Assembly (NCBI GenBank): GCA_965249745.1
Contig: OZ252252.1
Location: 992,001-1,056,000, forward strand
Source: JANYHH01 sp965249745
GTDB lineage: Bacteria > Deinococcota > Deinococci > Deinococcales > JAAFIG01
Length of the DNA stretch: 64,000 nucleotides
Direction of reading: 5' to 3'
The notes under the pieces were generated by a model. That model was not told the origin of the DNA. It searched no databases and saw only the letters and a program-made list of their open reading frames with translations. The position numbers and the translations under genes are program-made. Of the stretch, positions 8,554 through 17,313 are shown in pieces. Every line of letters starts with the position of its first letter. Position 1 is the stretch's first letter.

Positions 8554-9681
8554 ATGAGTCACACCGTCAGCCCAGTGCGTCCAGAACCGATCTTCGGCAC
8601 GGTCGTGATCGCGGGCGTCGGTCTGATCGGCGGTTCGGTCGCACTGGGTTTGCGCGAACGCTTCCTGGCGCGCGAAGTGATCGGCCTCGACGCCGAACCC
8701 GAGGCGCTCTCCAACGCGCTGGGCTTGGGCGTGATTGATGCCGCGAAACTCGAGCCAGGGGAGTGGTTGCGCACGGCTGACGTGGTGGTCTTCGCCGCTC
8801 CCGTGCGCGCCCTGCCAGGTTTAATCGCGGCCGTCGCGCCGTTCGTTGGAGTTGAAACCGTGCTGACGGATGTCGGCAGCGTCAAGCTGCCACTGCTGGA
8901 AACGCTCTCGAGCCTGACGCCAGGACTGCGCTCCAGATTCGTCGGTGGGCATCCGATGGCGGGTTCGGAGCGCGGGGGGGTGCAGAACGCCAACGCGGGC
9001 CTGCTGCAAAACGCGATCTGGGTGCTGACGCCGGGCGCGGAATCCAGTCCCGAAGCGGTTGCCCATGTGCGCCTCTTGGTGGAGTCGGTCGGCGCGAAAC
9101 CGGTCGTCTTCGATGCCTCGGCCCACGACCGCCTGGTGGCGACCGTCTCACACCTGCCGTACCTGTCGGCGCTGGCGTTGACGCGCCTGATCGCCCGGCA
9201 CGAGGACCGCGACGGGCTGGCGCTCCTAGCGGCGGGCGGCTTCCGCGACCTCACGCGGGTCGCGTCCGGCGATGCCCGGATGAGCCGCGACATGGTGGTC
9301 GAAAACCGGACCGCCCTGCGTGAAGCCCTGTCGCGTTACCGCGCCGAACTCGAGGCATTAGAGGCCATGCTGTTCGCGCCGGAAATGCTCATGGAGGCGG
9401 CGCTGGAAGGGAAGCGCACCCGTGACAGCCTGCCGGTCGTGAAACGTTCCCTGCTGCCGACGCTGCACGATGTCGTGGTCGGCATCCCGGACCGTCCCGG
9501 CGAGTTCGCACGGGTCGCGGGTTTACTGGCCGAGGCAGAGATCAACATCAAGGACGTGGAAGTCCTCTCCATGCGCGAGGACGGCGGCGCGTTGCGGCTC
9601 GGGTTTGCACTGCTTGACGAAGCCGCGCAAGCTAGAGCGACGCTCGAGGCGGCGGGTTACGTGGCTCGAGGGCGCGGGTAA
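8554..9681 (+). CDS. tyrA: Prephenate dehydrogenase with C-terminal ACT domain
   Basis: A 375-residue cytoplasmic enzyme converting prephenate to 4-hydroxyphenylpyruvate for tyrosine synthesis. An N-terminal NAD-binding fold carries GVGLIGG (residues 21-27). The middle domain has GGHPMAGSE and HDRLVATVSHLPY, family hallmarks. An ACT domain follows from about residue 300 (VVVGIPDRPGEFARVAGLL), implying feedback control by an aromatic amino acid. The start ATG 8554 is preceded by AAGGAA. It stands alone here, without other aromatic-pathway genes. Confidence 0.93.
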   Translation: MSHTVSPVRPEPIFGTVVIAGVGLIGGSVALGLRERFLAREVIGLDAEPEALSNALGLGVIDAAKLEPGEWLRTADVVVFAAPVRALPGLIAAVAPFVGVETVLTDVGSVKLPLLETLSSLTPGLRSRFVGGHPMAGSERGGVQNANAGLLQNAIWVLTPGAESSPEAVAHVRLLVESVGAKPVVFDASAHDRLVATVSHLPYLSALALTRLIARHEDRDGLALLAAGGFRDLTRVASGDARMSRDMVVENRTALREALSRYRAELEALEAMLFAPEMLMEAALEGKRTRDSLPVVKRSLLPTLHDVVVGIPDRPGEFARVAGLLAEAEINIKDVEVLSMREDGGALRLGFALLDEAAQARATLEAAGYVARGRG

Positions 9682-9801
9682 GGCGATTGAGGCGGTTCCC
9701 AGATTTTTGTAAGGACGCAGCCTGCTGCATCTAGCCAGTAACTAGAGCTATGCGTGAAGGAGTGACTTTTTAGCCCTGCGCTTTGAAATAAATGTAGCGG
9801 T

Positions 9802-9841
9802 TTGGTCCATACTCCAAATGGGAGTACGATCTGGAGTATGG
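9802..9841 (+). promoter_or_regulatory. Autoregulated leaderless promoter/operator of the toxin-antitoxin pair
   Basis: TTGGTC (9802-9807), 17 bases, TACGAT (9825-9830), then 7 bases to the antitoxin ATG. An inverted repeat CCATACTCC (9807-9815) with GGAGTATGG (9833-9841) spans the whole promoter and the start codon. A third half-site, GGGAGTA, lies at 9820-9826. Binding here by the ribbon-helix-helix antitoxin would block RNA polymerase; this is inferred from how such modules are controlled. Confidence 0.75.
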
Positions 9842-10077
9842 CGAATGTCAAGCTCAGTGTCAGCGTGGACCAGGATTTCCTGCCGTTCATCGAGCGTTAC
9901 CAACAGGATCATACGGTGCGCACCAAATCCGAGGTGATCGAACGGGCGCTGAAGCTGCTGCGTAAAGCCGAACTCGAGGCGGCCTACCGTGCAGCGGGTC
10001 GTGAATGGCGGGAGCACCCAGACGCGGCGCTGTGGGAAAATACGGTTGCCGACGGTCTCGAGGCAGAGACGTGGTGA
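9838..10077 (+). CDS. Ribbon-helix-helix (CopG-type) antitoxin of a MazEF-like module
   Basis: A 79-residue DNA-binding antitoxin. Residues about 3-45 form the ribbon-helix-helix (VKLSVSVDQDFLPFIERY, then TKSEVIERALKLL). The C-terminal region, rich in Glu, Ala and Trp, would neutralise the toxin. ATG 9838 is chosen because the -10 box TACGAT lies 7 bases before it, as in other leaderless genes of this window. A TTG start at 9802 would lie inside the promoter. It overlaps the toxin gene by 4 bases. Confidence 0.85.
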   Translation: MANVKLSVSVDQDFLPFIERYQQDHTVRTKSEVIERALKLLRKAELEAAYRAAGREWREHPDAALWENTVADGLEAETW

Positions 10078-10430
10078 ATCAGGAATTGAACTTGCGGCGC
10101 GGTCAGGTCGTCTGGGTGGACCTCGATCCGGCACGCGGTTCCGAAGCCTCCGGGCGGCGACCAGCCCTCGTCATCTCGAGCGACGAGAACAACCGCTTCA
10201 TGCCAACCGTGACCGTCGCACCGCTGACCTCGAGTAGCAGACGGATTTATCCGTTCGAGGTCTTCCTGGAAGGGAGTGAAGTGGGCTTATCGAAGAACTC
10301 CAAGGTGCAATTGCAACAGATTCGCACCCTCAGCCGTGAGCGAGTCGTCGAGACGGTCGGGCAAGCGGGGGAAACGACGATGCTGTTGGTGGATGTGGCC
10401 ATGAAATTGCATCTCGAGTTGCAAGGCTGA
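10074..10430 (+). CDS. MazF/PemK-family endoribonuclease toxin
   Basis: A 118-residue toxin expected to cleave mRNA. Family features are RRGQVVWVDLDPARGSE near the N-terminus, RRPALVISSDENN, VTVAPLTS, and GLSKNSKVQLQQIRTLSRER. The GTG start overlaps the antitoxin stop as GTGA (GTG 10071 is an equal alternative), giving tight coupling. The gene looks intact. Confidence 0.9.
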   Translation: MNQELNLRRGQVVWVDLDPARGSEASGRRPALVISSDENNRFMPTVTVAPLTSSSRRIYPFEVFLEGSEVGLSKNSKVQLQQIRTLSRERVVETVGQAGETTMLLVDVAMKLHLELQG

Positions 10431-10539
10431 GACTGTTGGTTCGAGTCTCCGAAATTCGCAACACGCCTCACACAGTCACTCACCTCACCGCACACGACAG
10501 CCACAACAACGGTTCTCGAGGTGATAACGAGCCGCAGTG

Positions 10540-11001
10540 TCAGTTGACATCCCCGAGGTACACCAACGACCGATCAGCCCTTGGCAACAACTCGCGCAGG
10601 ATTTTCGGGTACAACGGCGCATCTGGTAATCCCTCGAGCGGAACCCAGCGCACGCCGGTCTGAAACTCGTCCGGCAGGCTGCCCGCACCCGGCACGCCGT
10701 TCCCGATCAACCGGCATTCAAACATCAGCTCCAAACCGTGAAAATCTGGATTTTCGTTTTTGAACTCGTGATTCCGGGCGATGTAATCCCGCACGTACAG
10801 CAGCGCTCCGACCTCAACGTCTGCCCCAATCTCCTCGAGACACTCGCGGCGCAGAGCTTCCGGCAAGGCTTCCAACGCGTCCTGACCACCGCCGGGCAGA
10901 ATGAAGAATTCCTGTCCGTCGGAACCGCGGTTGGTAATGACCAGAAGCTTTGAGTTTTCAATGATGATCGCTTTGGCGGACGGACGGGCGCGAGGGTTCA
11001 C
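10540..11001 (-). CDS. Nudix hydrolase
   Basis: A 153-residue pyrophosphohydrolase. The Nudix box is complete: GGGQDALEALPEALRRECLEE followed by IGA, matching Gx5Ex7REUxEExGU. The substrate is unknown; such small enzymes act on oxidised nucleotides, sugar nucleotides or similar. The GTG start at 11001 overlaps the LacI-type regulator stop (GTGA), so the two are cotranscribed. That coupling to a sugar regulator is unusual and may be chance. Confidence 0.9.
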   Translation of the reverse strand: MNPRARPSAKAIIIENSKLLVITNRGSDGQEFFILPGGGQDALEALPEALRRECLEEIGADVEVGALLYVRDYIARNHEFKNENPDFHGLELMFECRLIGNGVPGAGSLPDEFQTGVRWVPLEGLPDAPLYPKILRELLPRADRSLVYLGDVN

Positions 11002-12032
11002 GAGCTAATCTTACTGGTGTCTCGTGGCGGCGCGGCGCAACTGCCGCGCTTCAACAGTCGGGCCGGAAACGTCAGCCGCACGGGCTCGGTTGGAGCGCCC
11101 TCCTCGATTGCCGCCAGCACGACTCGAGCCGCCGCCCTTGCCATGTCCTCCACGGGTTGCTCGAAGACATCTAGGGCTGGATTGACCAGACTGGTCCAGG
11201 TGTAATTGTCAAAACTCAACAGCGAAACGTCGCGCGGAATTTCCAGTCCCAACTCGCGCAGGGCGCGGTGCGCCCCGAGCGCACTCGAGCCGTTAAAAGA
11301 GAACAGGGCCGTTGGTCGGTTCGGGAGCTGCATCAGGTAGAGCGTCAGATCGTAGGCCTCGCGTTCGTTCAGGGAAATGACTCGAGCGTACTCCTGGGGG
11401 ATGCTGAGTCCAACGGATTTCATGGCCTCACTGAAGTACTTGGTGCGTTCCTCGTTGTGCATCAGCGGATCGTACGCGCCGAGCGCCGCAATCCGGCTGT
11501 GCCCGAGGTCGGATAGGTAACGCACGCCGTCGAACAGGCAACGGTGATTATCTAACAGCACCCAGCTAAACGGGCCGTTCTCGTGACGGTAATCAATTTC
11601 CAGAATGAACGTCCCGCCGCGCTGCATTCGTTCCAGGTAGTCCAGCGTTGACTTGCCATACCCGGAGCGAATAATCAGCCCGCTGACCCGGTTGCCGTGC
11701 ATCTGCTTCAAGGCTTCAAACTCTAAGTCCGATTTGTAATCGCTGTCGGCCAAGATCAGCGCGTACCCGAGCGGTCGGATGGATTCGGCAATCGTGCGGG
11801 CCAGTTGCGCGAAGAACGGTTCCACGATGCTGCCCACGACCAAGCCAATCGTGCGGTTCTTGCCGCGCCGCAGGCTGGCGGCCGTCTCGTCCGGTTCGTA
11901 CTCCAACTGCGCGATCGCGTGTCTGACCCGTTCCAGGGTCAAGGGCTGCAATAGCTCCGGGTTTCTCAGGGCGCGCTTGGCGGTGGTCGGTGACACGCCC
12001 GCGAGCCGCGCCACGTCCAGGATGGTCGGCAC
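10998..12032 (-). CDS. LacI-family transcriptional regulator
   Basis: A 344-residue repressor. The N-terminal HTH is PTILDVARLAGVSPTTAKRAL followed by the hinge region YEPDETAASLRRG. A periplasmic-binding-protein-like effector domain begins NRTIGLVVGSIVEPFFAQLA. Start GTG 12032 is chosen because TATAGT sits 7 bases upstream and the protein then begins MPTILDVA, as LacI proteins do; the frame extends to GTG 12041. It is divergent from the polyol-type ABC operon and is its likely regulator. An inverted repeat over that operon's promoter (12342-12369) is a candidate operator. Confidence 0.9.
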   Translation of the reverse strand: MPTILDVARLAGVSPTTAKRALRNPELLQPLTLERVRHAIAQLEYEPDETAASLRRGKNRTIGLVVGSIVEPFFAQLARTIAESIRPLGYALILADSDYKSDLEFEALKQMHGNRVSGLIIRSGYGKSTLDYLERMQRGGTFILEIDYRHENGPFSWVLLDNHRCLFDGVRYLSDLGHSRIAALGAYDPLMHNEERTKYFSEAMKSVGLSIPQEYARVISLNEREAYDLTLYLMQLPNRPTALFSFNGSSALGAHRALRELGLEIPRDVSLLSFDNYTWTSLVNPALDVFEQPVEDMARAAARVVLAAIEEGAPTEPVRLTFPARLLKRGSCAAPPRDTSKISS

Positions 12033-12569
12033 GGCTCGCACTATAACGCGCCTTGTACAGCCCCGAGCCGTGAAGTCTCAAGCTGTGAAGTCTCGAGCCA
12101 CTTTGCGCTTTTCACGACTCGAGACTTTCAGCAGTCATGCTCCAAAAACAGTCTCATGGCACCCTCGAGCCTTGAAGATTCGGTTGTACAGATTCCAAGT
12201 TGCACGGTTCTTTCTGGCTCGAGCTGAGAAAAAATTCGCGCTCAGAGTCGTTGTGCGTCCACAAGAGCTTGCGATCGCTTTGAGACTTTGGAAGTGTTTC
12301 TTGCCCCATCAGAACGTGGGGGTATAGACAAATCCAGGGGCATGGTCTATTCTATGGACACGAGACCATTTTAGAAGAAGCTGACTTTTGGGGGTTTTAT
12401 CACCCGAATAGCCACTCTTTCCTTATTGTTTGCCACTCGAAACCAAGTGCAACTGGAGGTGTAATCCGAAAGACGACGCGCAATCGTTGCAGCGGCTGGT
12501 TCTTTTTCGCGTATAGGACCAGAACAAGCATTCATTCGGGCGTCGCCGCCCAACACCCAGGAGGGCTGG
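12033..12569. other. Divergent regulatory spacer of the polyol operon
   Basis: About 530 bases with no convincing gene. Near the regulator it holds the leaderless -10 box TATAGT (12045-12040, minus strand) and repeated GTGAAGTCTC words (about 12068-12095). On the plus strand the operon promoter lies at 12325-12353, leaving a leader of about 210 bases whose role is unknown. Confidence 0.5.
12325..12369 (+). promoter_or_regulatory. Promoter of the polyol operon with overlapping inverted repeat
   Basis: TAGACA (12325-12330), 17 bases, TATTCT (12348-12353). An inverted repeat ATGGTCT (12342-12348) / AGACCAT (12363-12369) straddles the -10 box and the start point and would suit a repressor such as the divergent LacI protein. 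Assignment of the binder is inference. Confidence 0.65.
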
Positions 12570-13904
12570 ATGAAGAAAGCACTGGTTTTAGGGACCCTGG
12601 CACTGCTTTGCGGCTCAGCCGTGGCACAGACAGAGATCACCATCGGTACGGTCAACAACCCGGACATGGTGACGATGCAGAAACTCACCCCGGAATTCGA
12701 GAAAGCCTATCCCGACATCAAATTGAAGTGGTCGGTTCTCCCAGAGAATGAACTGCGTCAGCGCGTGACCGCCGATGTCGCCACCGGTGCGGCCAGCTTC
12801 GACGTGGCCACCGTGGGAACCTATGAGGTTCCAATCTGGGCCAAGAACGGCTGGCTGAACGATATGGACAGCCTGTTCGCCGCCAATCAGGACATCCTTT
12901 CCTCGTATGGGCTGGATGATCTGCTGAAACCCGTGAAGCTGGGACTCTCCTACAACAGTAAGCTGTACGCCCTGCCCTTCTACGCCGAGTCCAGCATGAC
13001 CTACTACCGCAAGGATGTCTTTGCCAAGGCGAAACTGACCATGCCGGTCAAGCCCACCTGGGCGCAGATTGAGAGCTTCGCCAAGAAGATCCACAACCCT
13101 AAGGCGGGCTTCTACGGCATCTGCCTGCGCGGCCTCCCCGGCTGGGGCGAGAACATGGCGGTTTTCGCCACCGTCGTCAACACCTTCGGCGGACGCTGGT
13201 TCGACCCGCAGTGGAACGCGACTGTCAACTCCAAAGCCTGGCACGATGCGATGACGTTCTACGTGAACCTGATTAAGCGCTACGGCCCTCCCGGCGTCAC
13301 CAGTAACGGCTTCACCGAAAACCTGACGCTGATGAGCCAGGGCAAGTGCGGCATGTGGATTGACGCGACCGTCGCCGCCGGATTCCTGTCCGACCCGAAG
13401 CAATCCAAGATCACCAAGACCGTCGGCTTCGCTAACGCCCCGACCGGACCCGGTACCCCTCGAGGCAGCAACTGGCTGTGGTCGTGGTCGCTGGCGATCC
13501 CGAAGACCAGCCCGAGCGCCACCGAAGCCTTCAAGTTCATCACTTGGGCGACGAGCAAGGAATATATCGCTCTGGTTGCCAAGACCAACGGAACCTGGGC
13601 CAGCGTTCCTCCGGGCACGCGCACCAGCACCTACAACAACCCGAGCTACAAGAGCGCCGCCGGAGCCTTCGCGCCCATCGTGTTGGACTCGATCAACCGC
13701 GCCGACCCGACCAAATCCACCAAGGACCCCGTGCCGTACGTCGGTGTGCAATTCGTTGGCATCCCGGAGTTCCAGGCCCTCGGTACGCAAGTCGGGCAGT
13801 ACCTGGCGGGCGTCATGGCCGGTCAGTACACCGTGGACCAAGCCTTGAAGCTGGCCCAGGCCGCCGCTCAGAAGGTCGCCGTGGACGGCGGCTACAAGAA
13901 GTAA
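12570..13904 (+). CDS. ABC transporter sugar/polyol-binding protein (SmoE-like)
   Basis: A 444-residue exported binding protein. Signal peptide residues 1-19 (MKKALVLGTLALLCGSAVA), start ATG 12570 after AGGAGG. The mature part shows EITIGTVNNPDMVTMQKL, FDVATVGTYEVPIWAKNGW and ALPFYAESSMTYYRKDVF, which resemble sorbitol/mannitol-binding SmoE. Two permeases and two polyol-type dehydrogenases follow. It has almost no CTCGAG (one copy), unlike its surroundings, perhaps reflecting codon selection for high expression. Sorbitol, mannitol or xylitol is the likely substrate class. Confidence 0.88.
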   Translation: MKKALVLGTLALLCGSAVAQTEITIGTVNNPDMVTMQKLTPEFEKAYPDIKLKWSVLPENELRQRVTADVATGAASFDVATVGTYEVPIWAKNGWLNDMDSLFAANQDILSSYGLDDLLKPVKLGLSYNSKLYALPFYAESSMTYYRKDVFAKAKLTMPVKPTWAQIESFAKKIHNPKAGFYGICLRGLPGWGENMAVFATVVNTFGGRWFDPQWNATVNSKAWHDAMTFYVNLIKRYGPPGVTSNGFTENLTLMSQGKCGMWIDATVAAGFLSDPKQSKITKTVGFANAPTGPGTPRGSNWLWSWSLAIPKTSPSATEAFKFITWATSKEYIALVAKTNGTWASVPPGTRTSTYNNPSYKSAAGAFAPIVLDSINRADPTKSTKDPVPYVGVQFVGIPEFQALGTQVGQYLAGVMAGQYTVDQALKLAQAAAQKVAVDGGYKK

Positions 13905-14082
13905 CCCCGTTCTGGCTCGAGGGTCTGCCGGTGGTCGGACGGACAGATCCTCGAGTCACCCTGACAGACTTGCCCTCTCGGGAGGGAGGGCAAGTCTCGG
14001 GAAGGGTTGAGCAGTATTTCCAGCCCTGCCTCCAACCCCGGACGCTCTGCACCCCGCGATGCTGAAAGATAAAACCTTTCGT
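13905..14082 (+). other. Intercistronic segment with a strong hairpin after the binding-protein gene
   Basis: A perfect 12-base-pair stem, AGACTTGCCCTC (13966-13977) with GAGGGCAAGTCT (13986-13997) and an 8-base loop, sits about 60 bases after the stop. No run of T follows. Such hairpins between binding protein and permeases typically protect the upstream mRNA or partly terminate, giving an excess of binding protein; that role is inferred. Confidence 0.6.
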
Positions 14083-14175
14083 TACTGAGTTCGGCATGTT
14101 CAGGTTAACGTTTTAAGGCAATATAGTGCGTCTGTGACGCATGAGTTAGGTAGCCGAATCGTGCCGTTATCAGTA
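14083..14175 (+). repeat. MITE-like dispersed repeat, copy A
   Basis: A 93-base copy of a repeat also found at 23782, 34004 and 44762. It runs from TA-CTGAGTTCGGCATG to GTGCCGTTATCAG-TA, so the ends are imperfect inverted repeats flanked by TA. The middle holds the small hairpin TGCGTC-TGT-GACGCA. It is inserted in the operon between the binding protein and the first permease, same strand. Confidence 0.85.
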
Positions 14176-14282
14176 GGTGAACCTCAGACTCGAGCCGTGG
14201 CTGGGCGAGGCTCGCTCCTACGACCTACAACTCACAACCATTCCCCCTCAACCCAATATTGCGTCCCAAGGACGGTGAACCC

Positions 14283-15206
14283 ATGACCGGCAGCGTGACC
14301 TCGAGAAGCACAGAAGCGCAGAAGCGGCGCACGCAACTCCTGCCCGCCTTTCTGTTATTGCTGCCCGCGCTGGCGTTTCTGATCGTCACGACCCAGGCCC
14401 CGTTCCTGATGACGATCTACTACAGTTTGTTCCGCTGGAACCTGACGATTCCGGGGGAGCGTCCGTTCGTCGGGTTGAACAATTACCTGAGTCTGTTCAC
14501 CGATCCGCTGGCCGTGCCCGCCGTGGTGAACACCGTGATCCTGGTGTTGTCGGTGATCGTCGTGACACTGCTCTTGGGCGGCGGACTGGCGATGCTGTTG
14601 AACCGACGTTTTCGAGGGCAAGGCTTAATTCGCACGCTCTTGATTAGTCCGTTCTTCATCATGCCGGTCGTCACGGCTGTGATCTGGAAGAACATGTTGC
14701 TGCATCCCGTGTTCGGACTCATCAGCGACCTGCGTAAAGCCTTGGGAGCCAGCGAGGTGGATTGGCTGGCGCAATTTCCCATGGCCAGCATCGTCACGAT
14801 CGTTTCCTGGGAGTGGATGCCGTTCGCCATGTTGATCTTACTCACCGGCTTGCAATCCCTGCCCTCTGATCAGATCGAGGCGGCCAGCATTGACGGCGCG
14901 GGGCCGTGGACCATGTTTCGCTTTATCATCCTGCCGCACATGACCAGGGCGATCGAGGTAACGGTGCTCTTGGAAACGATTTTTATCCTGCAAATCTTCG
15001 GCGAGATCGTCGTCACCACCTCCGGGGGACCGGGCACGGCGACCACCAACCTGCCGTATTTTCTCTATCAAAAAGCTTTTCAGGAATACAACATTGGAAC
15101 GGCATCGGCGGCGGGCGTGATCGCCGTCGTGATTGCCAATATCATGGCCAGTTTCGTGCTGCGACTTGTGGGAAGCAACATCAGAAATCCAGGAGGGGCC
15201 ACGTGA
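14283..15206 (+). CDS. Sugar/polyol ABC transporter permease (MalF/SmoF-like)
   Basis: A 307-residue permease with six membrane helices; first LLPAFLLLLPALAFLIV. The EAA loop is DQIEAASIDGAGPWTMFRFI. ATG 14283 is preferred over an in-frame ATG at 14259. It partners the next permease and the SmoE-like binding protein; the ATPase is not encoded in the window. Confidence 0.9.
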   Translation: MTGSVTSRSTEAQKRRTQLLPAFLLLLPALAFLIVTTQAPFLMTIYYSLFRWNLTIPGERPFVGLNNYLSLFTDPLAVPAVVNTVILVLSVIVVTLLLGGGLAMLLNRRFRGQGLIRTLLISPFFIMPVVTAVIWKNMLLHPVFGLISDLRKALGASEVDWLAQFPMASIVTIVSWEWMPFAMLILLTGLQSLPSDQIEAASIDGAGPWTMFRFIILPHMTRAIEVTVLLETIFILQIFGEIVVTTSGGPGTATTNLPYFLYQKAFQEYNIGTASAAGVIAVVIANIMASFVLRLVGSNIRNPGGAT

Positions 15207-16075
15207 GTGCGTCCAGTCTCAGTCTGCCCAGAAAAGCCCGCCGCTCGAGCGCATCCAAGACGCTGGGGAATACCGCGTTGACGCTGCTAACCTACACTCT
15301 GGCGTTTCTGCTGTTCTTTCCGATTTTCTGGATGGTTCTGACCGCCTTCAAAACTGAAGCCGAGGCGTTCAGAAATCCGCCGGTCTTTTTCTTTCAACCG
15401 GTGTTTGAAAATTTCCAGAAGGCGCTGACCAATTATCTGCCCGCCTTTACCAACTCGTTTCTGACCGCGTTCGGCTCCACCGCTTTCGCTTTCCTGTTGG
15501 GCTTACCCGCCGCGTACTCGTTGGCGCTGTACCCGACCAAACGCGGGCGTGGCACGCTGCTCTGGATCGTGTCCACCAAGATGATGCCGCCGGTCGGCGT
15601 GATCGTGCCGCTGTTCCTGATCTTCAAAACGTCCCTATTCGGAATACGTCTGCTGGACACCGTGCCCGGCTTGATGCTGATGTATACGACGATGAACCTA
15701 CCGCTGGTGATCTGGATGATGCACTCGTACTTATCGGAAATCCCTTACGAGGTGCTCGAGGCGGGACGGGTGGACGGCGCGAACATCTGGCAGGAGTTCT
15801 TTTACATCGCGTTGCCGCTGGCCACGCCAGGCATGGCGTCCACGGCGCTCCTGTGCGTGATCTTCGCCTGGAACGAGTTCTTTTTCGCGCTGAACCTAAC
15901 CACGATTCACGCCACGACTTTGAGCATGTTCATCTCGTCGTTCAAATCCTCGGAGGGGTTGTACTGGGCGCAGATGTCGGCCGCTGCGACCTTGACGGTG
16001 GCTCCGGTGCTGATCTTCGGCTGGTTGGCGCAACGCCAACTGGTGCGCGGTTTGACGCTCGGCGCGATCAAGTAA
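15203..16075 (+). CDS. Sugar/polyol ABC transporter permease (MalG/SmoG-like)
   Basis: A 290-residue permease. The GTG start 15203 lies 5 bases after AGGAGG and overlaps the previous stop (GTGA), so the two permeases are coupled. Six membrane segments are visible, starting LTYTLAFLLFFPIFWMVL. The EAA loop is YEVLEAGRVDGANIWQEFFY. It ends with the family-typical RQLVRGLTLGAIK. Confidence 0.9.
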   Translation: MSASSLSLPRKARRSSASKTLGNTALTLLTYTLAFLLFFPIFWMVLTAFKTEAEAFRNPPVFFFQPVFENFQKALTNYLPAFTNSFLTAFGSTAFAFLLGLPAAYSLALYPTKRGRGTLLWIVSTKMMPPVGVIVPLFLIFKTSLFGIRLLDTVPGLMLMYTTMNLPLVIWMMHSYLSEIPYEVLEAGRVDGANIWQEFFYIALPLATPGMASTALLCVIFAWNEFFFALNLTTIHATTLSMFISSFKSSEGLYWAQMSAAATLTVAPVLIFGWLAQRQLVRGLTLGAIK

Positions 16076-16124
16076 AAACGATCAAGTAAGAATCAATCCT
16101 GCTCCACTGCTGGGAGGAAGTTCT

Positions 16125-17144
16125 ATGAATCAGACCATGCGAGCCGCCGTCATCACCGCCCCCGGCGTCCTCGAGACCCACGAAATCAAGGTTCCAAACG
16201 CCGGGACCGGCGAGGTTCGCATTCGTGTCGCCGCCACGGGCGTCTGCGGAACCGATCTGCACCTGCTCCACGGTGGCTTCGAGGCGCGCCTACCGCTCGT
16301 GCCGGGTCACGAGATCGCCGGGGTGATTGACCAGGTGGGAAGCGGTGTGCGCGACCTGGAGGAGGGAATGCGGGTCGCGCTCGATCCGGTCATCAGTTGC
16401 GGAACTTGCCACCACTGCCGTCGCGGGCAGCGCCATCACTGCCTACGCTTCGAGGGGTTGGGCATCACTCGAGGCGGCGGCTTCGCGGAGTACGTGATCT
16501 CGCCCGCGCAGAACGTGTATCCAACGGGTGATCTAAGCTTGGAGGTGGCCAGCTTCGCGGAACCGCTGGGCTGTATCGCCTGGGGCATGAAGCGCCTCCA
16601 GCCGGACATCGGTAGCAAGGCGCTGCTGTTCGGCGCGGGTCCGATTGCGCTGCTATTGATGCAGGCCATGATCGCCTCCGGCGTCAGCGAGGTCAGCATC
16701 GTCGAACCCAACGCGCAACGTCGCGCCGTGGCGTTGCAACTCGGGGCGAAACGCGCCCTGGACCCCAGCGAAGCGGGTCAGCTCCGCGACCTCGAGCCTT
16801 ACGGCTTCGAGATCGTGAGCGAAGCTACCGGCGTGCCCAAGGTGATCGAGGGCATGATGAACTACGCCACGCCCGGCGGCAAGATCCTGATGTACAGCGT
16901 CCCCCCGGAACACATCACGGTGCCATTCGATCCCTACGAAATCTTTCGCCGTGACCTGACCATTCTGGGCAGTTTCTCCCTGCTGGGCACGATCCCGATT
17001 GCGCTCGAGTGGCTGAAAAGCGGCCGCGTCAAAGTCGAGCCGATGATTACCCATCGCCTGCCGATAGATCAGCTTGGACTGGCGCTCCGCTACAAGGATC
17101 AACCGGGACTCGAGGGATCGCAGAAGGTTTTGATCGTGCCGTGA
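16125..17144 (+). CDS. Zinc-dependent alcohol/polyol dehydrogenase
   Basis: A 339-residue medium-chain dehydrogenase of the sorbitol/threonine dehydrogenase type. Catalytic-zinc motifs GVCGTDLH and GHEIAGV and the four-cysteine structural-zinc loop (CGTCHHC followed by a fourth Cys seven residues on) are intact. The nucleotide-binding motif is LLFGAGPIALLL. ATG 16125 follows GGGAGGAAG. It is 49 bases downstream of the permease and probably oxidises the imported polyol to a ketose. Confidence 0.88.
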   Translation: MNQTMRAAVITAPGVLETHEIKVPNAGTGEVRIRVAATGVCGTDLHLLHGGFEARLPLVPGHEIAGVIDQVGSGVRDLEEGMRVALDPVISCGTCHHCRRGQRHHCLRFEGLGITRGGGFAEYVISPAQNVYPTGDLSLEVASFAEPLGCIAWGMKRLQPDIGSKALLFGAGPIALLLMQAMIASGVSEVSIVEPNAQRRAVALQLGAKRALDPSEAGQLRDLEPYGFEIVSEATGVPKVIEGMMNYATPGGKILMYSVPPEHITVPFDPYEIFRRDLTILGSFSLLGTIPIALEWLKSGRVKVEPMITHRLPIDQLGLALRYKDQPGLEGSQKVLIVP

Positions 17145-17313
17145 GGGGCAGGTAATGGATTCTAGCTACTTGTCTCTTTGAGCATCAGTCCTCGAGAACC
17201 GCAAAGACGGGGTAGGCACAGTACAAAGAGCCTGACGATCTGTCCCTGCAAAGGTCAAAATCAGAGTACCGTAACTTGTTTGAGCCAGCCGCTAACCCCA
17301 GAAAGGAACCACC

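Noticed and set aside
10431..10539. Small frames between mazF and the Nudix gene
   Set aside because: Short frames overlapping both neighbours in other phases, with no start signal.
12615..13841. 408-codon minus-strand frame opposite the SmoE-like gene
   Set aside because: Shadow frame with no motif; the plus-strand protein is a recognisable binding protein.
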